64,000 nt of DNA from Blautia coccoides. GTDB lineage: Bacteria; Bacillota; Clostridia; Lachnospirales; Lachnospiraceae. The position numbers and the translations under genes are program-made. The notes under the pieces are model-generated. The model did not search any database and was not told the origin of the DNA. It was given only the letters and a program-made list of their open reading frames with translations. Where the stretch lies: NCBI RefSeq assembly GCF_034355335.1, contig NZ_CP136422.1, forward strand, positions 2,049,001-2,113,000, in the 5' to 3' direction. This document shows, one piece after another, positions 1 through 10,055 of this stretch; the first letter of the stretch is position 1, and each line of letters opens with the position of its first letter.

Positions 1-896
1 ATAAAATACCGGATGGGAGGATTTTAGGACATGAGATCGTGGGGCGTATTGCACAAATAAAAGAAAAGTATAGCAATGAATTTCCCGTAGGAACCTATGT
101 ATCCATGGCGCCTGCCATAGGATGTGGAAACTGCAGATGTTGTAAACAGGGATTTACCAATATGTGTGATGATCTGAAAACCATAGGTTTTGAATATGAC
201 GGAGGCTTTGCGGAGTATATGTCTGTTCCCGAATGTGCGTTTGAAATGGGGAATGTTTACAGACTGCCGCAGGAAGGAAACCATACAAAGTATGCTCTGA
301 GTGAACCTCTTGCCTGTGTCATGAATGCCCAGTCTTATCTGCACATTGCACCGGGTGACTGTGTTCTTATTATAGGAAGCGGTATTATTGGCTGTATGCA
401 TGCAGAGCTTGCTGTGCATGCAAAAGCGGGAAAGGTAGTGATCGCTGAGACATCACAGGAGAGGATCTGCCAGGCGGAGAAATTATTGGAAGGAGTTTCT
501 TTTATCAACTCTTCAAAGGAAAATCTGGAGGAAAAAATAAAAGAACTTACACAAGGCAATGGGGCAGATGTGGTGGTTACGGCCTGTTCTGTGGGAAAAG
601 TACAGGAACAGGGCATGAAGCTTTTGGCAAAGAGGGGAAGAATATCCCTGTTTGGGGGACTTCCGGGGGAGTCTAAGGGATTTCTCGACAGTAATTTGAT
701 CCACTACAGAGAATTATCAGTTTATGGTGTCCATGCATCCACACCGGAGCAGAATAAAAAGGCAATGGAATATATCCGGGATGGTGTCATAGATGCGGAA
801 AAATATATCAGCGCCTGTTATCCGTTGTCACGCGCAGGCGAGGCATTTGAGGAAGCTGAAAAGGGAGAAGCCATGAAACTGGTGGTTACTATGTAG
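1..896 (+). CDS. Zinc-dependent alcohol/polyol dehydrogenase (5' end outside window)
   Basis: Medium-chain zinc dehydrogenase that should oxidise a secondary alcohol or polyol with NAD(P). The open frame runs in from before base 1: codons from base 3 read K-I-P-D-G-R-I-L-G-H-E, so the GTG at 39 is internal. Visible are the GHE metal-binding motif, a structural-zinc cysteine cluster (CGNCRCCKQGFTNMC) and a Rossmann glycine motif (GSGIIG). About the first 60 residues are missing. It sits 41 bp upstream of a second zinc dehydrogenase and heads a sugar catabolic operon. The exact substrate cannot be read from the sequence. Confidence 0.88.
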   Translation, partial: KIPDGRILGHEIVGRIAQIKEKYSNEFPVGTYVSMAPAIGCGNCRCCKQGFTNMCDDLKTIGFEYDGGFAEYMSVPECAFEMGNVYRLPQEGNHTKYALSEPLACVMNAQSYLHIAPGDCVLIIGSGIIGCMHAELAVHAKAGKVVIAETSQERICQAEKLLEGVSFINSSKENLEEKIKELTQGNGADVVVTACSVGKVQEQGMKLLAKRGRISLFGGLPGESKGFLDSNLIHYRELSVYGVHASTPEQNKKAMEYIRDGVIDAEKYISACYPLSRAGEAFEEAEKGEAMKLVVTM

Positions 897-937
897 AAAG
901 GTGAGTATAAGGTTAAGAAGGAGAGGGAAGACAGCTT

Positions 938-1993
938 ATGAAAGCAGTTAGAATGTATGCACCGGGGGACTTGAGAGTGGAAGAGGTTTCCATTCCGGAA
1001 ATAGAAAAGGACGAGGTATTGGTAAAAGTCATGGCTGTGGGAATCTGTGGTTCAGATATCCCGCGGGCGAATAAATATGGGGCACATGTTTCCCCTATTA
1101 TTCTGGGACATGAGTTTGGTGGTGTTATTGTAAAAAAAGGCGAGGAGGCCGGGAATTTTGAGATAGGGGACCATGTGACCGCTACGCCTTTGATCCCTTG
1201 TTATTCCTGCCACTGGTGCAGAGAAGGACAGTATTCCCTGTGTGATCATTATGACTATTACGGCTCCAGGAGAGATGGTGCCATGGCACAGTATATTGCT
1301 GTGAAGACAAGTAATCTGCTGAAGGTAGACAGAAATGTTCCTTTTGAAGATATCGCCACAGTGGACCCCTGCGCGAATGCACTTCATGCCATGTTTAAAG
1401 CAGGATTTCAGCCGGGAGAAAATGTCTGCATTTTTGGAGCAGGGGCAATTGGTCTCTTTGCTGTGCAGTATGCAAAAATACAGGGAGCGGGAAAGATCAT
1501 CACAGTGGATGTATGGGACAAGAAGCTGGATATGGCAAAGGAAGAGGGGGCAGACTATGTCATCAACTCCCTGCACACAGATGTCATACAGGAAGTAAAA
1601 AATGCCACCGGAGGAATAGGAGCAGACGTGGTGATCGACTTTTCCGGTTCGCCGGCTGCGCAGAAACAGTGTATCCGCTGTGCCAGAAAACAGGGAAAAG
1701 TGGTTCTGCTGGGCATTTCCCATCAGGGGCTTGCCTTATCGGAAGAAGAAGTGGATTACGTGATGAGAAGCGAGATTGAGATTGTAGGGTCCTGGAACTC
1801 TTTTACCAAGCCGTTCCCGGGAAGGGACTGGACGGAATCCATCAAGCTTTATGAAAACGGCATGTCCGCTAAGGGCATCATCAGCCATAGGATCTGTCTG
1901 GATGATGTGCCTGAGGTATTTAAGAAAATTGATGCAGGCGGTTATTTTTTCAGTAAAATCATGATTTTTCCTAACGGACAGGAGGCAGCATGA
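938..1993 (+). CDS. Zinc-dependent dehydrogenase, GatD-like (galactitol-1-phosphate/polyol type)
   Basis: A 351-residue medium-chain dehydrogenase, full length for the family. It shows CGSD and GHEFGG at the catalytic zinc site, a structural cysteine cluster (CYSCHWCREGQYSLC) and the NAD-binding GAGAIG motif. The GSRRDGAMAQYI stretch and the late GSWNSF...PGRDW segment resemble GatD, galactitol-1-phosphate 5-dehydrogenase (family knowledge). Its stop overlaps the deoC start as ATGA, suggesting translational coupling. Substrate is inferred to be a polyol or polyol phosphate. A simple sorbitol or threonine dehydrogenase-like role is the alternative. Confidence 0.85.
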   Translation: MKAVRMYAPGDLRVEEVSIPEIEKDEVLVKVMAVGICGSDIPRANKYGAHVSPIILGHEFGGVIVKKGEEAGNFEIGDHVTATPLIPCYSCHWCREGQYSLCDHYDYYGSRRDGAMAQYIAVKTSNLLKVDRNVPFEDIATVDPCANALHAMFKAGFQPGENVCIFGAGAIGLFAVQYAKIQGAGKIITVDVWDKKLDMAKEEGADYVINSLHTDVIQEVKNATGGIGADVVIDFSGSPAAQKQCIRCARKQGKVVLLGISHQGLALSEEEVDYVMRSEIEIVGSWNSFTKPFPGRDWTESIKLYENGMSAKGIISHRICLDDVPEVFKKIDAGGYFFSKIMIFPNGQEAA

Positions 1994-2652
1994 CAGAAAA
2001 CAGAGAGATTTTAAGACATATTGATCATACCTTTTTAAAGGCCACAGCAGAATGGGAGGAGATTCGGAAGCTGTGTGAAGAGGCAGTTACATATGGAACA
2101 GCTTCTGTCTGTATACCTCCCTGCTATGTGGAAAGAGTCCATAAAAGCTTTGGGAACAGTCTGGATATCTGTACGGTCATCGGATTTCCCCTGGGATACA
2201 GTACCAGGGAAACCAAGGTATTTGAGGCAAAAGACGCGGTGTCAAAAGGCGCACGGGAAGTGGATATGGTCATCAATATCACAGATTTAAAAAATGGAGA
2301 CACAAAGAAGGTGACAGATGAGATCCGTGCCGTAAAGGATGCTGTGGGAAATACGGTTTTGAAAGTTATAATTGAAACCTGCTATCTGACAGAACAGGAA
2401 AAGATCGCCATGTGCAGAGCAGTTACCCAGGCCGGTGCGGATTATATCAAGACCTCCACAGGATTTGGCACAAAAGGAGCGTCTATTGAGGATATTCGTC
2501 TGTTCAAAGAATATATTGGGGAAAATGTAAAAATAAAGGCAGCAGGCGGAATACGGACCCGGGAGGAGCTGGAGGCATTTCTTTCTGAGGGATGTGACAG
2601 GATCGGAACGAGTTCAGCGGTAAAACTTCTTACAGAGTCAACAGATTCATGA
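1990..2652 (+). CDS. deoC: Deoxyribose-phosphate aldolase
   Basis: Class I aldolase of 220 residues, normal DeoC length, which reversibly splits 2-deoxyribose 5-phosphate to acetaldehyde and glyceraldehyde 3-phosphate. The Schiff-base lysine is K154 in YIKTSTGF, and the second conserved lysine is K183 in KAAGGIRT. It overlaps the preceding dehydrogenase by 4 bp. No nucleoside phosphorylase or phosphopentomutase is nearby, so it may serve a deoxy-sugar or related aldol cleavage in this operon rather than nucleoside salvage (inference). Confidence 0.95.
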   Translation: MTENREILRHIDHTFLKATAEWEEIRKLCEEAVTYGTASVCIPPCYVERVHKSFGNSLDICTVIGFPLGYSTRETKVFEAKDAVSKGAREVDMVINITDLKNGDTKKVTDEIRAVKDAVGNTVLKVIIETCYLTEQEKIAMCRAVTQAGADYIKTSTGFGTKGASIEDIRLFKEYIGENVKIKAAGGIRTREELEAFLSEGCDRIGTSSAVKLLTESTDS

Positions 2653-2687
2653 CAGGCGGCAGATAAAGGCCGTAAGGGGGAAAAAGA

Positions 2688-4214
2688 TTGAACAGACAAT
2701 TACTTATGGCGGTGGATTTGGGAACCAGTTTTATTAAGTGCGGTGTGTATGATACAGAGAGTATCTGTGTGGAAGAGGCCATGGAGCCGGTGAAGGATGA
2801 AAGACCCTCACCGGGGGTATTTATCCAGAGAGGCGATGATCTGTTCGCTTCTGTTGTGAACTGTATCAAAGTGGTTTCTGAAAAACTTGGGGAGCGGGCG
2901 CAGGATATTGCTGCCATAGCCTTCACAGGACAGATGTCAGGGTTTATGGGAGTGGGGAAGGACTGGGAGGATATTACCACATGGTCCTGTTCCCTGGATT
3001 CCCGGTATATGCCATATGCAAAAAGGCAGATGGAGGAACTGAAAGACGAGTTTTTGGAAATCAGCGGGACGAATTTTCCGCAGATGGCACCCAAATATGA
3101 ATGGTTTAAGACAGAATATCCGGAGCTTTCAAAGAAAATTGAAAAATACGTAATGATCAGCGGCTATGTGATCGGCAGGCTGGGGGAGCTTAAAATGGAG
3201 GAGGCTGTAATGGACCGCTCCTATGCCTCCTGGACAGGTCTTGCGGATATCAGGAAGGATAAATGGTCAGAAGAGATATGCCAAAGTATTGGGTTGAAAG
3301 AAAAATATTTGCCTAAAATGGTGGAGTCCAATACCATTTGCGGATACTTAAGCGGACGGGCAGCCAGAGAGGTAGGCTTAAAAAGCGGGATACCTCTTGT
3401 CTCCGGAGCAGGGGACAAAGTGGCCGGATGTCTGGGTGCGGCCAATGTAGAGGCCGGAGATATTGTGTTTGAGGCATCTTCATATGGGGAAATAAGCTGC
3501 TGCGTGGAGGAGTACCGTCCGGATATGCAGGAAAAGCGTCTGGATGTTCTGGCAGCAGCAGTACCCGGAAAATATTACGCCACACATTTTATTGCAGGAT
3601 CCGGTATTACCCTGGACTGGTTTGTGAATCATTTTGTCAGAAAAGAGGAGTCATTAAAAGATGCCTTCAGCAGAATTGACAGGGCGGCGAAAGCGGTTCC
3701 CGCAGGCTGTGACGGCATGATGGCTTTAGGACTTCTGGGCGGCAGTTCCATGCCATTGATCGAAGAACTGAAAGGTCTTTTTATGGGGTTTGACTGGAGC
3801 CATGATGCAGGACATTTCTACCGTGCACTTCTGGAGAGTTTTTCTTATGATTTTTCCCTTGCACTGGAACGAGTGGACCATCACTATCCGGAATATCCGT
3901 GGGACAGGGTAAAGATGATCGGAGGAGGGGCGAAGTCTGTCCTTTGGCCGGAAATGGCTGCGGATATTACAGGGAAGACCCACTGCACCATGAATAGAGG
4001 TGACGTATCCATGTGGGGGGCGTGCATTCTTGCGGGAAACGCAGTTGGGATATTTGACAGCTTGGAGGAGACGACTAAGAAATATGTAAAGGTTTCCGGC
4101 ATATATGAGCCAGGTGCGGAGAATTGCAATATATATGAGGGCAGAAAGCGTCTGTATAAGGCATATATGCAGGAATTTCCGGCATTTTACAAAAGACTTG
4201 AGAAATATTCATGA
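2688..4214 (+). CDS. FGGY-family carbohydrate kinase (xylulokinase-like)
   Basis: A 508-residue sugar kinase with the N-terminal ATPase-fold strand MAVDLGTSFIKCGVYD, the FTGQMSG segment typical of xylulokinase-like members, a GAGDKVAGCLG motif and the C-terminal GGGAKS phosphate loop. The start is TTG at 2688, chosen because AAGGGGGA lies 7 bp upstream and no ATG fits as well. It probably phosphorylates a ketose or polyol made by the two upstream dehydrogenases, feeding the aldolase (inference from order). The specific sugar is not determinable by eye. Confidence 0.88.
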   Translation: MNRQLLMAVDLGTSFIKCGVYDTESICVEEAMEPVKDERPSPGVFIQRGDDLFASVVNCIKVVSEKLGERAQDIAAIAFTGQMSGFMGVGKDWEDITTWSCSLDSRYMPYAKRQMEELKDEFLEISGTNFPQMAPKYEWFKTEYPELSKKIEKYVMISGYVIGRLGELKMEEAVMDRSYASWTGLADIRKDKWSEEICQSIGLKEKYLPKMVESNTICGYLSGRAAREVGLKSGIPLVSGAGDKVAGCLGAANVEAGDIVFEASSYGEISCCVEEYRPDMQEKRLDVLAAAVPGKYYATHFIAGSGITLDWFVNHFVRKEESLKDAFSRIDRAAKAVPAGCDGMMALGLLGGSSMPLIEELKGLFMGFDWSHDAGHFYRALLESFSYDFSLALERVDHHYPEYPWDRVKMIGGGAKSVLWPEMAADITGKTHCTMNRGDVSMWGACILAGNAVGIFDSLEETTKKYVKVSGIYEPGAENCNIYEGRKRLYKAYMQEFPAFYKRLEKYS

Positions 4215-4281
4215 GGAGCAGCTCATCAGTATAGATGACTATGATCATAAAAGGACTGAATAGTTGTCTGGAGGATAAAAT

Positions 4282-6792
4282 ATGGAGAAGATAAATCTGA
4301 ATCAGGGATGGAAACTGCATGATTCCCCTCTTTTCTGGGAAAAAGACAAACTGGAAGCAGTAAGATCATTTCAGGAAGGGTGGCTTACCTGTGATGTACC
4401 TGCAGATGTGAGAATGCCTTTGATAAAAGAGGGAATTATCAAAGACCCTGTAGTGGCGGATCATTGTCTGGAATCAGAATGGGTGGAAAAACGTGCATGG
4501 TGGTTTTTTAAAGAGTTTGAAATCTGCGGTCTGTCGGGAAAGACCGCAGAGCTGGTTTTGGAAGCTCTGGATACCAAGAGCGATGTTTTTATCAATGGTC
4601 AGTATGCAGGCAGTCAGAAAAGTGTGCACTATCCATTTGTCTGCTCTGCAGGACATATGCTGAGAGAGGGGAAAAACGAGATTGCAGTCCGGGTATCCAC
4701 AGGACTTGAAGAGGTTACGGACGAACAGCTCTCCCAGATCAACTGGGCAGTATGCCGGGAAGATGACAATGGAGGAAAATGCAGAAGTGATTACCGAAGG
4801 GCCTTTGTGCGCAGGCCTCAGTACACGGTAGGATGGGACTGGGGGCCGCGGGTGGTTACCTGTGGAATCGTGGGGGATGTATATCTTCTTTGCAGTGAAA
4901 AGGCAGTGATCAGGGATGTGGAAATAAAGAACCGGCTTCGGGAAGATAAGGCTTTTTTGGAAGTGACAGCAGAGGTGGAAAGCCTGTCCATGGTTTCTAC
5001 ACAAAATTGTGATATAGAAGTGAAGGTTTTTTACGAAGAGCAGGTTTGTGCAGTATCTGTCCTGAAAGATCAGCTTCTGACTTCCGGCATGAATTATTTT
5101 TGTGTGGATATGGAGATAGAACATCCCAAGCTGTGGTGGCCAAATGGATATGGAGAACAGCCCCTGTACCGTGTCTCAGTGGAAATGACTTTGGATGGCG
5201 GGAGAAAGGAATGCAGGGAGATAACATATGGCATCCGCTCTCTGAGACTGGACACATCACCTATGGAAGGAGACAAGAGAAGATTCCAGTTCTATGTAAA
5301 TGATGTACCTGTGTTCTGCAAAGGCGGAGACTGGATCCCAAATGATTCCATTTATGCAAGGGTGACGGACCAGAAGATAGAGAAGCTTTTGGAGGAGGCA
5401 GTGAATGCCAATTTTAATATGCTGCGCATCTGGGGCGGAGGACTGTATGAGAGAGAGTATTTCTATCAGCTCTGTGACCGGAAAGGAATTCTGGTATGGC
5501 AGGATTTCATGTTTGCCTGTGCCGCTTATCCGGACCATCTGGACTGGTTTTGCGCTGAAGTTGAAAAGGAGCTGGAATACCAGACCAGACGATTGAGAAA
5601 CCATGCCTGTATAGCTTTATTCTGCGGAAGTAATGAGAACCACTGGCTTTTCAATCCTCAGGATAATCCACAGTGGCAGGTGGAATTTACGAGAGAGAAG
5701 CCTTTGGGTTTATATATTACGAATGTAATGGCGAAAAAAATCATACATGCAAATTGTGCGGATATTCCTTATTGGAATAGTTCTCCATATGGAGGGAAAC
5801 TGCCGAATGATGATTCCTGCGGAGATGTTCACCGGTGGCATAACGGTTTTATGAGCATGGATATGGAGGAGAGGATAGAACCCGTACTGTATGATGAAGT
5901 ACATTCCAGATTTGTGAGCGAATATGGTTGTGTAGGTCCGTGCTGTGTGGAATCCGTGAATGAGTATATGGACACAGACCAACCGGAAAGAACCGGTAGA
6001 GCGTGGGAAATGCATTGTAATGTCTTTGAGCGGGACAGCGTTTACGCTGGGATCCGAAAACATTATCTGGACAATCCCGAGAACCTGGATATGGAAGAAT
6101 ACTCACTCTATGGAGGTATGTTTCAGGCCCTGGTCCTGGGATACTCTCTGGAAGCGATACGGGCACAGATGGAATGCTATGGAGCTTTATTCTGGATGTA
6201 TAACGACACCTGGGGAGAAAACGGCTGGACCATTATTGATTATTATCTGAGACGGAAAATATCTTATTATGCAGTGAAGCGGGCACTTGCCCCGGTCAAA
6301 CTGGTCATGCGCTGTGAAAAGGACGAACTGGTCGTATGGGGACTTAACGATACCAATACCTGTACGGAAGCGGTGGGAGAACTGGGATACGTTTCCTTTG
6401 ACGGAACGGTCCGGAAGCTGCGCCCTGCTGCGTTCAAACTTCCTGTGGCCTCCAGACAATGCGTGCTTCGGGAAAAGCTTCCCAAGGAGGATTATAAAAA
6501 AGGCAGTATCATGTTCTTTGCAGCCGATGGTCCGGCAAAGAGTGTATGCCTGAGAATGGGAGATATGCGGAATCTGGAGTTTGAAAAAAGTACCATTGAA
6601 ATAGTACAGACAAAACAGACAGGCTGTTTTACTCATGTGACCGTGACAAGTACAGGCTATGTCCATGGGGCGTATGCAGAAGGAAATTATGTATGTACAG
6701 ATAACTATTTTGACATTCTGCCGGGTGAAAAAAAGGAGATTCAGATAGAGAATCCAAAGGGACAGGAGATTCATTTCAGGCAGGTAAGATAA
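4282..6792 (+). CDS. Beta-mannosidase, glycoside hydrolase family 2
   Basis: An 836-residue cytoplasmic enzyme without a signal peptide. It has the GH2 order of jelly-roll sugar-binding domain (about 1-200), immunoglobulin-like domain (about 205-330) and TIM barrel (about 335-660), then C-terminal beta domains. Catalytic acid/base is E452 in CGSNENHW and nucleophile is E547 in FVSEYGCVG. LRIWGGGLYE and the VGWDWGPR segment are typical of beta-mannosidases. It would release mannose from short beta-mannosides imported into the cell. AGGA lies upstream of the ATG, and the GH42 gene follows 14 bp later. Confidence 0.9.
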   Translation: MEKINLNQGWKLHDSPLFWEKDKLEAVRSFQEGWLTCDVPADVRMPLIKEGIIKDPVVADHCLESEWVEKRAWWFFKEFEICGLSGKTAELVLEALDTKSDVFINGQYAGSQKSVHYPFVCSAGHMLREGKNEIAVRVSTGLEEVTDEQLSQINWAVCREDDNGGKCRSDYRRAFVRRPQYTVGWDWGPRVVTCGIVGDVYLLCSEKAVIRDVEIKNRLREDKAFLEVTAEVESLSMVSTQNCDIEVKVFYEEQVCAVSVLKDQLLTSGMNYFCVDMEIEHPKLWWPNGYGEQPLYRVSVEMTLDGGRKECREITYGIRSLRLDTSPMEGDKRRFQFYVNDVPVFCKGGDWIPNDSIYARVTDQKIEKLLEEAVNANFNMLRIWGGGLYEREYFYQLCDRKGILVWQDFMFACAAYPDHLDWFCAEVEKELEYQTRRLRNHACIALFCGSNENHWLFNPQDNPQWQVEFTREKPLGLYITNVMAKKIIHANCADIPYWNSSPYGGKLPNDDSCGDVHRWHNGFMSMDMEERIEPVLYDEVHSRFVSEYGCVGPCCVESVNEYMDTDQPERTGRAWEMHCNVFERDSVYAGIRKHYLDNPENLDMEEYSLYGGMFQALVLGYSLEAIRAQMECYGALFWMYNDTWGENGWTIIDYYLRRKISYYAVKRALAPVKLVMRCEKDELVVWGLNDTNTCTEAVGELGYVSFDGTVRKLRPAAFKLPVASRQCVLREKLPKEDYKKGSIMFFAADGPAKSVCLRMGDMRNLEFEKSTIEIVQTKQTGCFTHVTVTSTGYVHGAYAEGNYVCTDNYFDILPGEKKEIQIENPKGQEIHFRQVR

Positions 6793-6806
6793 AGGGGGAA
6801 AACTAT

Positions 6807-9002
6807 ATGAATCAGACAGATAAGCTTCAGTCATTGTTTCCTATCGGCACGAAATATTCTGCTTACAGGGACAGAACCAGCAGACACTGGGAATATGATT
6901 TTCAGAATATGAAAGAGTGCGGTATGGATACCGTAAGAGTACATGCTACCTGGGGCACGATTGAGCCGTCAGAAGGGGAATTTGATTTTTCCTATTATGA
7001 TGCGATCCTGGAAACGGCAGTGAAGCATGGACTGCAGGCGATTTTTACTTTGTACCTGGTATGTACTCCTGAGTGGGTATATGAAAAGCATCCGGACAGC
7101 CGCTATGTATCAGCATCCGGAACCGTGTGGACACCGCACCAGCAGGCAGATGCGGCAACAGGCGGATGGCCGGGCTTATGTCTGGACAGCGAGCCGCATA
7201 GGAAAACCATAGAAAACTTTATTCGGGCTTTCACAGAACATTATAAAGGCAACACGAATATCACAGCTTTTGATGTATTCCATGAACCGACAGAGGAACC
7301 GTCCCAGCAGTATTATCAAAATGAATGGAGAGAACTGGTATACTGTTACTGTGAACATTCAAAGGAGAAGTTTAGGTCATGGCTGAAAGAAAAGTACGGT
7401 ACTTTGGAAAATCTGAATGATACCTGGACAAGACAGTATCAGAACTGGGCACAGGTAGAACCGCCTCGTTCTGTGGGAATTTATACGGATTGGCTGGACT
7501 GGAAATATTTCCGATCGGATGCCCAGGCAGATGCCATGAAATTTTTAAGTGATACCGTGAAAAAATATGATGAGAACAGATGCACTGTGGTCCATACTGC
7601 TATATACGAAACAGGGCATCCGGTAGTTACATCCAATGATCATTACAAGCTGGCCGGGACAACAGATATGCTGGGAAGCTCTATGTATGATTTTATCAAC
7701 CCAGAAATCACTGCCTTTGTCTGTGATCTGCTGCGAAGTGCCGGCGGCAATGGGCCTTACTGGATCGGGGAGACGGGTACAGGGGCAGGTCCCATGTATG
7801 TCTTTATAGGGGAAAGATCAGAGGACAGCTTCTGCTTCTCCATCCCTATTACAGGAGCGGAGATCAAGCGCCAGACCTGGGGGCAGATTGCAAGAGGGGC
7901 AAAGGGTATTCTTTTTTGGGGGTGGAGGCCGGAGCTTTCCACTGTGGAGACCATTTCTCTTGGCTTTACGGAGAGAAACGGGGAACCGACCGAGAGATGC
8001 CAGGCGCTGAAAGAGTTTCATCAGGTTTTCGAGCCGTATAAGGAAAAAATCGCCAAGGCCATGGCACCCAAGAGCCAGGCAGCCATTCTCTATAATCTGG
8101 ACAGTATTTTTACGGAGGGACTTATCTCCCTGGGGTTATCAGGAAGCTGTATGATCCGGAAGCAAAACAGATATTATAAGGATTCTCTCTCTTTGATGGG
8201 AGCCTATAAGCTCTGCATGCAGAATCAGATACAGCCGGATTTTGTGAGCAAAGAGCAGGTCCTTAGCGGGGAACTTGATAAATATCAGATTTTGCTGTTG
8301 CCCTATAGTATTAATCTGTCCTCAGACATGGCAAAGGAGATTGAAAAATTTGTAAGCAATGGGGGAAAAGTGATCAGCGACGGCTTGTGCGGATATTTTA
8401 CAGATAAAGCATGGGGTGCAGAGATATGTCCTGCAGGCGGCCTGGACCAGGTGTTTGGTCTGCATGTGAGAAGCGATTACAGGACCATCAATGAGGAGGA
8501 TATTATTCTGGAGGGCAGACGGTATGAGCATACTGCCAAGGTCATAGCAGAAAAACTGGTTCTCCATGAAAACGCAGAGGCAGTGGCCACACTTGCCGAC
8601 GGGCTTCCTATTATGACAAAGAGCGCATACGGAAAAGGGAAGACTGTATATCTGGGAACTCTGTTTTTCGCAAATGCCATGTGGAATTATTCTGCGGATA
8701 CGAACAGGCTTTTTAAGAAAGCGCTTGATATGGTGGGATATCATTCTCAGATACTCATAAAGGGACCGAGAGAGGAACAGAACATAGAAGTTCGTATTTT
8801 GGAGCAGGAAGAGGATAAATTTGTCTTTGTGATCAACCATGAGTCAGAGCATACAGGAGTTAGTCTCAGCCTGGACCTTGAATGGGAGGCAGAGGTGATT
8901 GATATGGTGACAAAAGAGCAGTGGCAGACAGGTGAGAGATTAGAGAAGGTTTGGAACCTGGAGCCGCAGGAGGTAAAGATTCTTTATTGTTCCAAAAAGT
9001 AA
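6807..9002 (+). CDS. GH42 beta-galactosidase-type glycosidase
   Basis: A 731-residue family 42 enzyme with a TIM barrel over roughly 1-390, a trimerisation (flavodoxin-like) domain at about 395-620 and a C-terminal beta domain. Candidate acid/base is E160 in FDVFHEPTEE and candidate nucleophile E322 in YWIGETGTG. No signal peptide is seen, so it acts on imported oligosaccharides. It ends the operon, just before a strong hairpin. Sequence around both catalytic residues differs from the second GH42 enzyme in this window, so substrates may differ (inference). Confidence 0.88.
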   Translation: MNQTDKLQSLFPIGTKYSAYRDRTSRHWEYDFQNMKECGMDTVRVHATWGTIEPSEGEFDFSYYDAILETAVKHGLQAIFTLYLVCTPEWVYEKHPDSRYVSASGTVWTPHQQADAATGGWPGLCLDSEPHRKTIENFIRAFTEHYKGNTNITAFDVFHEPTEEPSQQYYQNEWRELVYCYCEHSKEKFRSWLKEKYGTLENLNDTWTRQYQNWAQVEPPRSVGIYTDWLDWKYFRSDAQADAMKFLSDTVKKYDENRCTVVHTAIYETGHPVVTSNDHYKLAGTTDMLGSSMYDFINPEITAFVCDLLRSAGGNGPYWIGETGTGAGPMYVFIGERSEDSFCFSIPITGAEIKRQTWGQIARGAKGILFWGWRPELSTVETISLGFTERNGEPTERCQALKEFHQVFEPYKEKIAKAMAPKSQAAILYNLDSIFTEGLISLGLSGSCMIRKQNRYYKDSLSLMGAYKLCMQNQIQPDFVSKEQVLSGELDKYQILLLPYSINLSSDMAKEIEKFVSNGGKVISDGLCGYFTDKAWGAEICPAGGLDQVFGLHVRSDYRTINEEDIILEGRRYEHTAKVIAEKLVLHENAEAVATLADGLPIMTKSAYGKGKTVYLGTLFFANAMWNYSADTNRLFKKALDMVGYHSQILIKGPREEQNIEVRILEQEEDKFVFVINHESEHTGVSLSLDLEWEAEVIDMVTKEQWQTGERLEKVWNLEPQEVKILYCSKK

Positions 9003-9007
9003 AATTA

Positions 9008-9054
9008 AAAATACCCGACAGGCACAAAGCGGAGGCAGGCCTGCCGGGTATTTT
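9008..9054. terminator. Bidirectional intrinsic terminator
   Basis: Arms at 9008-9023 and 9039-9054 pair over 16 bp with one mismatch. An A-run opens the left arm and TTTT closes the right arm. It lies between the converging GH42 and arcC genes and can serve both strands. Confidence 0.9.
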
Positions 9055-9070
9055 CATACTTTTTTCTATA

Positions 9071-10018
9071 TTAAAGTTTGTCACAGACAACAGTTCCTGT
9101 CTTGCCCTCAATTCCATCTTTTGCTTTCTGAAGCAGAGTGATGAGAGCCTTTCTTCCTGGTTTTGAGGAAGCGAAATCAATGGCTGCTTCCACTTTCGGA
9201 AGCATGGAGCCGGGTGCGAACTGTCCTTCTTTGGCGTATTTTTTTGCCTCAGAGGTGGATATGGCTGACAGCCAGGTCTCATCCTCTTTGCCGAAATTGA
9301 TGGCAACCTTTTCTACGGCTGTAAGGATGATGAGATAGTCAGCGTCCAGTTCTTTAGCCAGCAGGCAGCTTGCAAAATCTTTGTCAATGACTGCGCTGGC
9401 GCCTTTTAAATGATTTCCTTTCAGCGTCACGGGAATTCCGCCGCCGCCGCAGGCTATGACTACCTCACCGGAGTCCACCAGGGAGCGGATCGCTCTGATC
9501 TCCACGATCTCCTGAGGTTTCGGGGAGGCGACGAAGCGGCGCCAGCCTCTGCCTGCGTCCTCACGCATGATGTGGCCGTATTTTTCAGCGATCTCTTTGG
9601 CCTCTTCCTCGCCCAGAAACTTTCCGATGGGTTTGGAAGGATTGGAAAAGGCCGGGTCATCCTCATTGACGCGAACCTGTGTGACCATAGTGGATACCGG
9701 GATGTTGTCAATCCCCCGGTTCAGCAGCTCCTCACGCAGAGCATTCTGCAGATCATATCCGATATAAGCCTGGCTCATGGCAACACAGACAGAAAGCGGA
9801 GTGTTGGGCTGTGCTGCATCTTCCCTTGAAAGGGCTGCCATGGCGTTGTTGATCATACCCACCTGCGGGCCGTTTCCGTGAGTGACGATAACCTGGTGGC
9901 CTTCTTCGATCAGGTCCACAATGGCTTTCGATGTTACTTTAACGGCTGCCATCTGTTCCGGAAGGGTATTGCCCAGGGCGTTGCCGCCCAGGGCGATGAC
10001 AATTTTTTGTTTCTGCAT
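9071..10018 (-). CDS. arcC: Carbamate kinase (YqeA/ArcC family)
   Basis: A 315-residue amino-acid-kinase-fold enzyme, normal length, starting IVIALGGNALG and carrying THGNGPQVG and ACGGGGIPV. It transfers phosphate from carbamoyl phosphate to ADP, giving ATP, CO2 and ammonia. It is the last gene of the minus-strand arm, 37 bp after the carbamoyltransferase YgeW. That order points to energy recovery from carbamoyl phosphate made during purine or ureide breakdown. No arginine deiminase is present, which argues against the classic arginine pathway. Confidence 0.95.
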   Translation of the reverse strand: MQKQKIVIALGGNALGNTLPEQMAAVKVTSKAIVDLIEEGHQVIVTHGNGPQVGMINNAMAALSREDAAQPNTPLSVCVAMSQAYIGYDLQNALREELLNRGIDNIPVSTMVTQVRVNEDDPAFSNPSKPIGKFLGEEEAKEIAEKYGHIMREDAGRGWRRFVASPKPQEIVEIRAIRSLVDSGEVVIACGGGGIPVTLKGNHLKGASAVIDKDFASCLLAKELDADYLIILTAVEKVAINFGKEDETWLSAISTSEAKKYAKEGQFAPGSMLPKVEAAIDFASSKPGRKALITLLQKAKDGIEGKTGTVVCDKL

Positions 10019-10055
10019 AGTAAAAACCCCCTGTTCTTACATTTGTGACAGCATA

